IMG/VR virus record: IMGVR_UViG_3300023184_009494
Span: 1-55,522 of that record
DNA: 55,522 nucleotides
Source: a virus
Reading direction: 5' to 3' (one strand)
Shown: in pieces, positions 35,310 through 43,393 of the stretch
Numbering within the stretch: the stretch's first letter is position 1
How the letters are laid out: every line of letters begins with the position of its first letter
Notes under the pieces: model-generated
What the model saw: the letters and a program-made list of their open reading frames with translations, nothing else
Database searches by the model: none
What the model was told of the DNA's origin: nothing
Program-made: the position numbers and the translations under genes

Positions 35310-36962
35310 ATGCCACTTCATGAATATGAAAAGTATTTTCCTTTTCCTAGTATTCGACCTGAACAAAAAAAAGCAATAGAATTTGCTTTGGACTCTTATG
35401 AATCTGGGAAAAAGTATGTCATTCTAGAGCTCTCTACAGGTGTTGGTAAATCGGCTACAGGCATTACTATAGCACGATATATGGAAGCTCATGCTCCACC
35501 TGTAAGAAATGAAGATGGTGAGCTAATGACTGGCGCTTATGTCATTACAACTCAAAAGATTCTTCAAGAACAATATATGAATGATTTTGGTCCTCAGTCA
35601 GGGAAAGATTTGATAAGGACAATTAAATCATCAACAAACTATAGATGTAAATTTTATTCTGATCAGACTTGCTCTGAATCAAAAAGAGTACTTGCTAAAC
35701 TTGGTAAGCAGCTTAATGGAACTGAATTTCAGAAACAATGTAAAAATGAATGCACTTATAGTCTTGAAAAGCAAGATTTTATCAATTCGCCTATATCGAT
35801 AACCAATTTTTCTTATTTTTTGGCTGAAACAACTTATGCAGGAAAACTAGAACCAAGGGCTCTTCTTATCGTAGATGAGTGTCATAATACAGAATCAGAA
35901 ATTGGAAAATTTGTTGAAGTTACATTTTCTGAAAAATTTGCTCGAGATGCTCTAAAGTGCAAAATTCCTAAGCTTGATTCTCAGCAAGCTGTTTTTGATT
36001 GGATTAAATCAGGATATAAAAAGTCTCTTTCAAAGTATGTAAAAGATCTTGAAAAAAATCTTGCAAAACTTTCTGGAGACATTGAAGGTTATGGCGATTA
36101 TTCAAAACAATATGAGATGCTAGAGAAGCATATTGGAAAAATTGAACAATTTGTCGAAGTATACAAAGAAGATAATTGGGCTATGAATATTGTGTACCCA
36201 CAAGAAGGAAACAGGCGTGGGGCAAGAAAATTCGAATTTAAACCAATTGATGTTTCTCTTTACAGTCAAAAGACTTTTTTTAGAAATGGTGCTAGACTTC
36301 TTATGATGTCAGCAACCGTTGTTGACAAAGATGTTTTCTGCGCATCTATTGGATTGCCTGCAAGTGAAGTAAGTTATCTTAGAATTCCTTCGCCATTTCC
36401 TGTCAAAAATAGACCAATTCATTGTCTGCCTGTCGGAAGCATGTCAAAAGATTCAATTGATAAATCTCTACCAGTTCTTGTAGAAGCCATTAAAATGCTA
36501 ATGGAGAAACATCCAAATGAAAAAGGAATTATTCATTCAACAAATTATAAGATTTCAAAATATCTTCAAGAAAATATAAAATCTAATAGAATTCTATCTC
36601 ATGATTCTTCAAATAGAGATATAGTTTTAAAAAAGCACATTGAATGCTCTGAGCCAACTATTTTGCTTAGTCCTTCTATGATGGAAGGAGTAGATCTTGC
36701 TGATAAATCAAGTAGATTTCAAATATTGTGTAAAATCCCATTTCCTTATCTTGGAGATCTTGTTATTAAGAAAAGAATGGAGCGCAATAAGCTGTGGTAT
36801 CCTTATATGACTGCCAAATTAATCATTCAATCTTTTGGAAGATCAATCAGAAATGAAAAAGATTATGCCGTCTCATATATATTAGATTCAGATTGGCAAA
36901 GATTCTATTCAAGAAATATTACCATGTTTCCAGAAGAGTTTAGGCAGTCATTCACGTCATAG
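35310..36962 (+). CDS. DinG/XPD-type superfamily 2 helicase with probable Fe-S cluster
   Basis: 550 aa. Walker A is LSTGVGKSATG at residues 41-51 and motif II is IVDECHNTES with DECH at 189-192. Between them four Cys (113, 121, 144 and 148) in YRCKFYSDQTC and QKQCKNECTY match the Fe-S insertion of XPD/DinG enzymes. Motif III is LLMMSAT near residue 335, motif V SPSMMEGVDLADKSSRF near 455, and motif VI IIQSFGRSIRNEKDYA near 510. It is likely a 5'-3' DNA helicase for replication-coupled repair or recombination. T4 uses Dda/UvsW in comparable roles, but this is a different family. Initiates 47 bp after the ClpP stop. Confidence 0.85.
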   Translation: MPLHEYEKYFPFPSIRPEQKKAIEFALDSYESGKKYVILELSTGVGKSATGITIARYMEAHAPPVRNEDGELMTGAYVITTQKILQEQYMNDFGPQSGKDLIRTIKSSTNYRCKFYSDQTCSESKRVLAKLGKQLNGTEFQKQCKNECTYSLEKQDFINSPISITNFSYFLAETTYAGKLEPRALLIVDECHNTESEIGKFVEVTFSEKFARDALKCKIPKLDSQQAVFDWIKSGYKKSLSKYVKDLEKNLAKLSGDIEGYGDYSKQYEMLEKHIGKIEQFVEVYKEDNWAMNIVYPQEGNRRGARKFEFKPIDVSLYSQKTFFRNGARLLMMSATVVDKDVFCASIGLPASEVSYLRIPSPFPVKNRPIHCLPVGSMSKDSIDKSLPVLVEAIKMLMEKHPNEKGIIHSTNYKISKYLQENIKSNRILSHDSSNRDIVLKKHIECSEPTILLSPSMMEGVDLADKSSRFQILCKIPFPYLGDLVIKKRMERNKLWYPYMTAKLIIQSFGRSIRNEKDYAVSYILDSDWQRFYSRNITMFPEEFRQSFTS

Positions 36963-37014
36963 GTTTACTTTTTACATATTAGCAATATATTATTCTTAGA
37001 AGGATGTAATTTAA
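36963..37014 (+). promoter_or_regulatory. Candidate sigma-70-like promoter and RBS before Hc1-like gene
   Basis: TTTACT at 36964-36969 and TATATT at 36986-36991 are separated by 16 bp, a fair match to -35/-10 boxes. AGAAGGA at 36998-37004 is a strong ribosome-binding site 10 bp before ATG. The 52-bp gap and strong signals suggest that the small basic protein is expressed separately and highly. AT-rich DNA gives such boxes by chance, so confidence is limited. Confidence 0.4.
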
Positions 37015-37221
37015 ATGTCAGATAATGCAATTCTATTAAAGTGGTCTGAAATAAAGTCTCTTGTTGAGTCGCTTGAAGTTGATGTAGCAAAGAATGCTCG
37101 CGGCGTTGCCGCCGCAGGAGTTAGAGCAAGAAAAGGCCTAAGGCTTCTTCAGGCAACTGCGAAGCAACTTGTAAAACTTACTCTTGAGGCTGATAAAACA
37201 GTCTCACCTGACAAGGAATGA
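37015..37221 (+). CDS. Histone H1-like (Hc1-type) DNA-binding protein
   Basis: 68 aa. The pattern WSEIKSLVESLEVDVAKNA, then AAGVRARKGLRLLQATAK and QLVKLTLEADK resembles the Hc1/bacterial histone-H1-like family (EELKxLVxSLExD, AAGxRxRKxxxxLKxLA). It is rich in Lys, Arg, Ala and Val and should form a helical, DNA-binding protein. It could compact phage DNA or displace host nucleoid proteins. It has its own strong ribosome-binding site and is followed by a stem-loop. The call rests on a short pattern and is moderately secure. Confidence 0.6.
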   Translation: MSDNAILLKWSEIKSLVESLEVDVAKNARGVAAAGVRARKGLRLLQATAKQLVKLTLEADKTVSPDKE

Positions 37222-37241
37222 TTTTAAATATCTAAGAACTA

Positions 37242-37270
37242 TAAGGCTCTTTTATTTTGATTGAGCCTTA
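37242..37270. terminator. 8-bp stem-loop, possible attenuator/terminator
   Basis: TAAGGCTC at 37242-37249 pairs with GAGCCTTA at 37263-37270, with a 13-base T-rich loop. It lies between the Hc1-like and the acidic-protein genes. No T-run follows the stem on either strand, so a standard intrinsic terminator is not clear; transcript-end stabilisation or attenuation is possible. Confidence 0.4.
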
Positions 37271-37292
37271 AGTCGTACTAATAAGAGGAAAA

Positions 37293-37628
37293 ATGAGACA
37301 AGAAGAAAGACAGCGGCGCGTCATTGCATACAAACAAGAACAGGAAGCACTACAGCCTCAGGTGCAGCAATTACAACCTGCTGTTATATATGAAAGAAAA
37401 GTCGAAGAGGCTGTTGTAGTAGACGATAAAAAGGCTAAAATAGAAGAAGTTTTAGAATATGCAAATAATGTTTCTGAAATAGAAACTAATTTGAGCAAAG
37501 AAGAATCTTTAGAAACAGTTGTTGAGACTGTTTATGAGCTTGAAGAAAAGAAAGAGCTAGCTGAAGTTTCAGTTTCAAGTGAAACTTCATTAATTGATGA
37601 AAAAACAAAAAAGAAAAAGAAGACTTAA
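37293..37628 (+). CDS. Acidic low-complexity protein, unknown
   Basis: 111 aa, dominated by Glu, Val, Lys and Gln. It begins MRQEERQRRVIAYKQEQEAL and ends with a Lys run (DEKTKKKKKT). Helical or disordered, no membrane segment. It has an AGAGGA ribosome-binding site. The stop overlaps the stop of the opposite-strand region-4 gene by 4 bp, so the two genes converge without a gap. The alternation of acidic centre and basic ends is notable beside an H1-like gene; no function is assigned. Confidence 0.5.
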   Translation: MRQEERQRRVIAYKQEQEALQPQVQQLQPAVIYERKVEEAVVVDDKKAKIEEVLEYANNVSEIETNLSKEESLETVVETVYELEEKKELAEVSVSSETSLIDEKTKKKKKT

Positions 37629-37888
37629 AGGATAAAGTTTCTTATTTTTTGGTAAATATTCTTTTCAATTTGACAGATTCTCATTCTTGTCAATCCGTAT
37701 ATTTTTCCAATTTCACGCAATGTTAGTGGACCTTTTTGCGTTGTAATTAAGACGCAATTTTTACCTATTGGATGATTTATCCACTGTTTACAACTTTGTC
37801 TTTGACATGTTGACTCATATTTTTCAACAGCTTCATAACAGGTGGTTTGAATAACTTTCAAATTAGTCTTTTGTTTAGATTTATGCAT
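37625..37888 (-). CDS. Stand-alone sigma-70 region 4-like protein
   Basis: 87 aa. Residues 53-80 (GPLTLREIGKIYGLTRMRIC followed by QIEKNIYQKIR) reproduce the region-4.2 helix-turn-helix of sigma-70 (TLREIGxxxGLSRERVRQIE). Residues 17-45 carry four Cys (17, 28, 33 and 45: YESTCQRQSCKQW and GKNCVL), probably a zinc-stabilised flap-binding part, with a fifth Cys at 72 inside the helix-turn-helix. No region 2 is present. It is encoded alone on the minus strand among plus-strand genes, so it has separate timing. Together with the gp55-like region-2 factor it could make a split sigma, as T4 gp55 and gp33 do functionally; that pairing is inference. A plain repressor-type HTH is the alternative. Confidence 0.8.
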   Translation of the reverse strand: MHKSKQKTNLKVIQTTCYEAVEKYESTCQRQSCKQWINHPIGKNCVLITTQKGPLTLREIGKIYGLTRMRICQIEKNIYQKIRNFIL

Positions 37889-37951
37889 CTTGTCTATGTG
37901 TTATATTTTGTCTAAGAACCAAGTTTGTACAAGAAACTTAAGAACAAACAC

Positions 37952-39349
37952 ATGAAAAAAACATATATCCTTGACACAAATGTACTTCTTAGCGATCCAA
38001 GCTTTTTCAAAAATTTTGATGATAATGATTTAATAATTCCAATTCTTGTTCTTGAAGAGCTTGATAAACACAAAGGTAGATCTGATGAAGTAGGAAGAAA
38101 TTGCCGAGAAGTAAGCAGAGCACTCGATGGATTAAGTGCAGGAAAAAACATACAAGAAGGAGTAGAATTGCCTCGAGGAGGAAAGCTAAAAATATCTTCT
38201 TGTACGGCAGGTTATAAAGATCTTCTTCCGCCTGAATTAATTCAAGGATCTTCTGTTGACAACATGATTATTGGTTTTGTTCTTCAACTAAGAGAGTCAA
38301 TACCCGACGCAATACTTGTTTCAAAAGATATAAATGTTAGAGTTAAATGCTCTTCTCTTGGAATACAAGCTGAAGACTATCTAAGCATTAGAGTTTCAGA
38401 CAATGTTGACTCTTTATATACTGGAGTAAAAGTTGTTGTTACGACTCAAGATGTAATTGATAATTTTTATCATGAAGAAAAATGCAATGTTGACGAAATA
38501 ATACAAGAAACAACTTATCCCAACCAGATCGTTGTTCTTAAGGCTGTTGACGTTGAAGGAAATACATTAAAATCTGCTCTATCAAGAAAAACAGCTGACA
38601 GCTCTCTCGTTCCTCTGCAAAAATACGATAATGTTTTTGGGATTAGATGCCGTAATAAGGAACAAACATTCTCAGTCGACCTTCTAATGAATCCAGAAAT
38701 CAAGCTAATAACGCTTACTGGACGAGCTGGTTGTGGAAAAACATTGCTTGCATTGGCTGCAGGATTAGATCAACTTCAATCAATTGGTCAAAATCCAGTT
38801 TATCAAAAACTAATTGTCTCCCGCCCGGTTCAACCCGTTGGTCGCGACATAGGTTTTCTGCCTGGAACTTTAGAAGAAAAGATGGAGCCATGGATTGCTC
38901 CAATTAGAGACAATCTTGAATTTCTTCTAGGTTCTTCTGGAAAGAAACAGAGTATGACATCTCAGACACCAAGAAAAAAGAAGTCAGAAGAATCTTCTGG
39001 CGGCTTTAAGGATCCTTATCTTGAACTAATGCAGCAAAAAGGACTTATTGAAATTGAAGCAATTTCTTTTATTAGAGGACGATCTATTCCAAATGCATTC
39101 ATGATAATTGATGAAGCACAAAATCTATCAATGCATGAACTAAAGACAATTATTACTCGAGTTGGAGAGAATACAAAAATTGTTCTAACGGGAGATATTG
39201 AACAAATTGACAATGTTCATGTAGATACTTTTACAAATGGTCTAACGTATGCTGTTGAAAAATTTAAAGAATATTCAATTGCAGGTCATGTAACACTTCT
39301 TAAGGGTGAACGAAGTGAGTTAGCAACTTTGGCATCAAAAATTCTTTAA
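37952..39349 (+). CDS. phoH: PIN-PhoH fusion protein
   Basis: 465 aa from ATG 37952; the frame is open from a TTG at 37925. The N-terminal PIN domain starts KKTYILDTNVLLSDPSFFKN (acidic residue Asp8) with LVLEELDKHKGRSDEVGRNC (Glu and Asp) near residue 40. The C-terminal PhoH ATPase has GRAGCGKTLLALAA at residues 257-270 (Walker A), VSRPVQPVGRDIGFLPGTLE and EKMEPWIAPI, then IDEAQN at 386-391 (Walker B). Phage PhoH genes are common in marine phages. PIN-PhoH forms in bacteria act as RNA helicase/ribonucleases. A role in RNA processing during infection is more likely than phosphate regulation. Its promoter must lie in the 63-bp divergent gap shared with the region-4 gene. Confidence 0.88.
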   Translation: MKKTYILDTNVLLSDPSFFKNFDDNDLIIPILVLEELDKHKGRSDEVGRNCREVSRALDGLSAGKNIQEGVELPRGGKLKISSCTAGYKDLLPPELIQGSSVDNMIIGFVLQLRESIPDAILVSKDINVRVKCSSLGIQAEDYLSIRVSDNVDSLYTGVKVVVTTQDVIDNFYHEEKCNVDEIIQETTYPNQIVVLKAVDVEGNTLKSALSRKTADSSLVPLQKYDNVFGIRCRNKEQTFSVDLLMNPEIKLITLTGRAGCGKTLLALAAGLDQLQSIGQNPVYQKLIVSRPVQPVGRDIGFLPGTLEEKMEPWIAPIRDNLEFLLGSSGKKQSMTSQTPRKKKSEESSGGFKDPYLELMQQKGLIEIEAISFIRGRSIPNAFMIIDEAQNLSMHELKTIITRVGENTKIVLTGDIEQIDNVHVDTFTNGLTYAVEKFKEYSIAGHVTLLKGERSELATLASKIL

Positions 39350-39397
39350 TAGGTCGTCAATGACTTGATAAGAATATTTGATGTATACTGAGTTTTT

Positions 39398-40849
39398 ATG
39401 AGCGGAATACTTGATAGCAAATCTAGAATTTTAGATGCAATCTTAACTTCAGAAGGACGAAGGCAAGTTGCTGAAGGTACCTTTCTTGTATCTAGTATTA
39501 CGTTTACTGATGCTGACATAGCATATATTCCTGATGCTATTGACGGACACGTAGATCCAACTGGAAAAATATATTTTGAAGCATGCAATCTTCCTCAAGA
39601 TCAAATTGTATTTGAGGCAAATGATGGCGGAAAGCTCATTCCACTTAGGCACCAAGATATAAAACTTAAAACATCCAATGGCGTCGACGGAAATGTGTCT
39701 GGATCATCAGGGCAGGGTTCCATTGTTAATGGAAGGCTAGTTGTTTATCAGTTTCATCATGGAAGAACAATAAAAGTTTCTGATATATTTGAAGATCCAC
39801 AAGATAAAAACAAAGGCTTTATTTATTCAGATTCTAGTGGGCTGACAGGAAGCATTCTAATAAATCCACAAATTGTTGCAGGTTCAATAACGTCGTCAAT
39901 ATCTCCAGGTGGTCCTTATATTGTTTATGTAGGTACTAAAAATGGAATAGGCTCGGTACAGTTTGCTGAATCAATAAGCTCTGCTATTTCATCATCTAAA
40001 TCTTCTGGCGGACCTTCTGTATCATCTTTTGCTCAAAATAATTCAGTATATCTTGACGGAGGAGATGACAATTATTTTGGAACAATTTTACAGTATTCAG
40101 GAACATTATCATCTCCAATTGTTCTTGAAGAGGCGGCAATAGGCGGAAATCAGCATACAGATGAGCTTACAAATGCAATATTTGCATCACAAATAACAGG
40201 TTTGTTAACTTCATCTTTTGACAACTACAAAAAATTACAACCAATATCAACAATTGATAGACTTTTTATGGATGATTCTTTTGAAATATCTTCAAATGAA
40301 ATAAGCTTTGATATAACACAGATAAAAAATGAAACTTTTAAGACTTTAAAGGTTCAATCAAAAACGCCGCCTGATATTAATGCCATAGATTCATTGTTCA
40401 ATGACAATAAAATGAGTCATCTTGATAATTTCAAGTATCTTCCTCCAATCGTTAAAGTAAGCGACTCTATTGTATCTGACAAATCTAATATTCAAAGTAT
40501 TCAACCTTATCTTCTTGGAAATTATCCTTCTTGGGGTGATAATGAGAAAACATTAAGTTACTTCGGTCTATTAAATGAACTTCAAAACTATCCAAAACAA
40601 GATATTTTATTTTGGTCGACTTCAAATAAGAACAATATTATTGCTCAAATATTTGAAGTATCAGAAAATACAGTTCACAAATTAGACATTGTTGACTTTG
40701 GAAAGATAAAAAATGATACTCATGATCCAACAGTTGTTAGCAATAGAGTGTTTTTTGCAGGAAAAACATTTATTGACAATAGAGGAACAACATGTTACGT
40801 CAACATGTTTTCAATAATTTTCTCTAAGAGGAAGAGAGAATTTGTATGA
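39398..40849 (+). CDS. Virion structural protein with LD-x-LT N-terminal module
   Basis: 483 aa. The first 45 residues (SGILDSKSRILDAILTSEGR then RQVAEG and SSITFTDADIAYIP) closely parallel the N terminus of the 250-aa protein at 49143, so the two share an assembly or anchoring module. The rest is Ser/Gly/Asn-rich and mainly beta, with no recognised domain. It is the first gene of the second virion block. Its stop codon overlaps the ATG of the FnIII-type gene. I expect a tail-surface or fibre protein. Confidence 0.65.
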   Translation: MSGILDSKSRILDAILTSEGRRQVAEGTFLVSSITFTDADIAYIPDAIDGHVDPTGKIYFEACNLPQDQIVFEANDGGKLIPLRHQDIKLKTSNGVDGNVSGSSGQGSIVNGRLVVYQFHHGRTIKVSDIFEDPQDKNKGFIYSDSSGLTGSILINPQIVAGSITSSISPGGPYIVYVGTKNGIGSVQFAESISSAISSSKSSGGPSVSSFAQNNSVYLDGGDDNYFGTILQYSGTLSSPIVLEEAAIGGNQHTDELTNAIFASQITGLLTSSFDNYKKLQPISTIDRLFMDDSFEISSNEISFDITQIKNETFKTLKVQSKTPPDINAIDSLFNDNKMSHLDNFKYLPPIVKVSDSIVSDKSNIQSIQPYLLGNYPSWGDNEKTLSYFGLLNELQNYPKQDILFWSTSNKNNIIAQIFEVSENTVHKLDIVDFGKIKNDTHDPTVVSNRVFFAGKTFIDNRGTTCYVNMFSIIFSKRKREFV

Positions 40850-43383
40850 AGATTTTTCAATCACCATTATTAAGTAAAAGAACGTCAATTCTCTCTATAC
40901 CAGAAAACACTTATGTAGAAATTAAAAACATTGATTCTAATTTTATGTATTTGAAAATTAGATGCAAGATTTCTCTAACAAATGTTCTTAATGATCCTCG
41001 TGAATATGAAAAAGTAGTCATATATCTTTCTAATGATACGTCTCCTGTTTTACAGTCGTCTGTAAATTCTATAAAAAATAACAATGTTATTAACCCGATA
41101 ACTAAATTACAGACAAATTCTATCATCAATCCTACACCGAAGATTAATAGTGAAAAATTAAGTCCAATATATCCTAAGTCAATATCTGAAAAATTGTTGG
41201 ATGGGAAATCTATGCTTCAAACTCTTATAAAGCAAGAAGAATATTTGTCTCCACCATACGAAATATCAATTTCATCTTGGTCTCTAAACTCATCACTGAC
41301 AAATAGTGTATCAACAATTGATTTGTCTGTACCAGAAAAACAACCTGTTAGAAAAACATATCCATCTGGAATATCTAATATAAATTCTAGAGAACTAATA
41401 TTTAGAATCAATAGAAATATTCAAGATATTACCTCTCCTGCAGATGAAAAAAACATAACTTCTGAATCAGATTTATATGGAAAAATTTTTTCATCTGATA
41501 ATTCACAATTTAGTCAGCTTTATACTGACATGCTAAAATACTATCTTTCTGATGTAAAAAAGAGCGAATTTGAAGATTCTTCTCAATGGTATGAGCAGAC
41601 AAGAATATCCAAGAAGCTTGATTATTTTGTTTTGGAAACGAATCACGATATACAAGTTCCAGTTATTAATAAGAATTCAAGAATAAAAATAAGATTTGAT
41701 CTTTACAAAAAAGACTCAAATATACCTGACGAATCACAGACAAAAATATTTTCTGCATCTGATCACGTGGCAGCTTATTATTCTTTAAAAAAGCCTCCAA
41801 TTGTAAGATTTAATAACAATGAAAAAGCTAATAAAGGTTCTTACATAACAGGAAATTCAATTAATATTAGCATTCATGATCAAGAAAACAATGGAAATAT
41901 TTCTGGATATCACGTTTATCTAAAGTCAATTGATAGACTTGGAAATGCTGAGTCTTATAAAAAGGTAAAGCAGACTTCAAATTCATCGTCTAATAATTTT
42001 TCAATTCAAGTTGATTCAAAACTATCAGTTGTTAGAGTCGTTCCACTAGAAATTGATGGAAAAGAATCAAATTTATTCACTAATGTTGTTATAGGGCCCG
42101 GATACGATGAAATAGGAAATTTAACAATTATTCCTTATTATCTTTCCAATGCAAATGAAGTGTATGTTGAAGCTCATAATATTCCTAAAACGGCTTCATC
42201 GGCTGTTCTTTATAGACGAGATTGTTCATCAAATACAGGCTTGCCATTTGAAGAGGTTTCATATACTACTCTAGCCGGAGAATCAGAAAAATGTACTTTT
42301 TCTGATGTTTTAGTTCCCGGGAAAATTTTTGAATATTATGTTTGTGTTCTGTCAACAGCTCATAATGACATTAAAGAAAATAATAAAAAATATGTTTCAA
42401 ACTTTGTGCATTTGAAACATCCAATTTCAAATGTAGGAAATTCTCCTCCAATAAAAGTTGTTATTAATAATTTCAACTCTTCTTCAGATATAAATAACGA
42501 TATATCCATTTCATTTGACATAAAAGTTTCGGTTACTCCTGATGAAAATAAAAAAATTATTGATGCTTTTAAGTCACAGCTAGGAGAACTGTATAGTCAA
42601 TTTCTTGATCCAGCACATAATCAATCTTCTCCTCTGAATGATGGAAATTATGCTGATATAATAATGCATGAAGTAGTAAGAACAAACTTAAATACAGCAG
42701 AAAGAGAAGTATTTGACATTGTATCTGCAGGCACTTTTCAAGATAATCAATCTTCTCAGTCAATTGCAAACATAAAAAAAATAAATCCTCAATATTCTTA
42801 CATTTATCAGATTTTTTCTTATAGAAGAGACCCTATAACGCTTTTTAAAAATTACATAGCAGTTCCATCTCCTGCAAGTAATCGTTTTTATCTTCCATAT
42901 AAGTGGAAGAATCCGACTGTTGTTGCAACAGGAAAACTATATTCAGAAGACATTAATGGAATTCCAATTATAGATCTTTATGATGCACTAACTTCTCAAT
43001 CATATGGACTAACAGCATCATATAATTTTCAAGGTTCTACTCAATTGACTCAATTGAAAAATATTATAGCCTCAAGGCTTGACATAAATACAGTTAGAGT
43101 AAGCTGGTCTTACTCAGGTATAACTGAACATAATAAAATTAGTCTTTATGATTCTTTCGTAGTAATGAAAGTTGTAAATGGTATTAGAAGCTTCGTCGGA
43201 AGAACACATAAAAATTTCATTTATCATGAAATTGATAAAAAAGATCTCGGTTCCGTCTATTACATAATAGTACCAATTATGAACGATTTTTCAATAGATG
43301 ATCCAGGTTACTCTAATGAAATTTTTATAGATGTTGACGGTCTAATCAAACCAGTTTTAATTCCAACCTTTCATAACAATTAG
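40846..43383 (+). CDS. Large tail protein with fibronectin-III-like domains
   Basis: 845 aa. At least two beta-sandwich regions are visible: residues about 320-540 (strands such as ISGYHVYLKSIDRLGNAES and FEYYVCVLSTAHND) and 740-835 (TVRVSWSYSGITEHNKISLY, FVVMKVVNGIRSF, YYIIVPIMNDF), with the strand spacing of FnIII repeats. The first 250 residues are less ordered and Ser-rich. FnIII repeats in phage tails are usually surface decorations or adhesin stalks. Overlaps the preceding gene by 4 bp. Confidence 0.6.
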   Translation: MKIFQSPLLSKRTSILSIPENTYVEIKNIDSNFMYLKIRCKISLTNVLNDPREYEKVVIYLSNDTSPVLQSSVNSIKNNNVINPITKLQTNSIINPTPKINSEKLSPIYPKSISEKLLDGKSMLQTLIKQEEYLSPPYEISISSWSLNSSLTNSVSTIDLSVPEKQPVRKTYPSGISNINSRELIFRINRNIQDITSPADEKNITSESDLYGKIFSSDNSQFSQLYTDMLKYYLSDVKKSEFEDSSQWYEQTRISKKLDYFVLETNHDIQVPVINKNSRIKIRFDLYKKDSNIPDESQTKIFSASDHVAAYYSLKKPPIVRFNNNEKANKGSYITGNSINISIHDQENNGNISGYHVYLKSIDRLGNAESYKKVKQTSNSSSNNFSIQVDSKLSVVRVVPLEIDGKESNLFTNVVIGPGYDEIGNLTIIPYYLSNANEVYVEAHNIPKTASSAVLYRRDCSSNTGLPFEEVSYTTLAGESEKCTFSDVLVPGKIFEYYVCVLSTAHNDIKENNKKYVSNFVHLKHPISNVGNSPPIKVVINNFNSSSDINNDISISFDIKVSVTPDENKKIIDAFKSQLGELYSQFLDPAHNQSSPLNDGNYADIIMHEVVRTNLNTAEREVFDIVSAGTFQDNQSSQSIANIKKINPQYSYIYQIFSYRRDPITLFKNYIAVPSPASNRFYLPYKWKNPTVVATGKLYSEDINGIPIIDLYDALTSQSYGLTASYNFQGSTQLTQLKNIIASRLDINTVRVSWSYSGITEHNKISLYDSFVVMKVVNGIRSFVGRTHKNFIYHEIDKKDLGSVYYIIVPIMNDFSIDDPGYSNEIFIDVDGLIKPVLIPTFHNN

Positions 43384-43393
43384 TAAATAGAAA

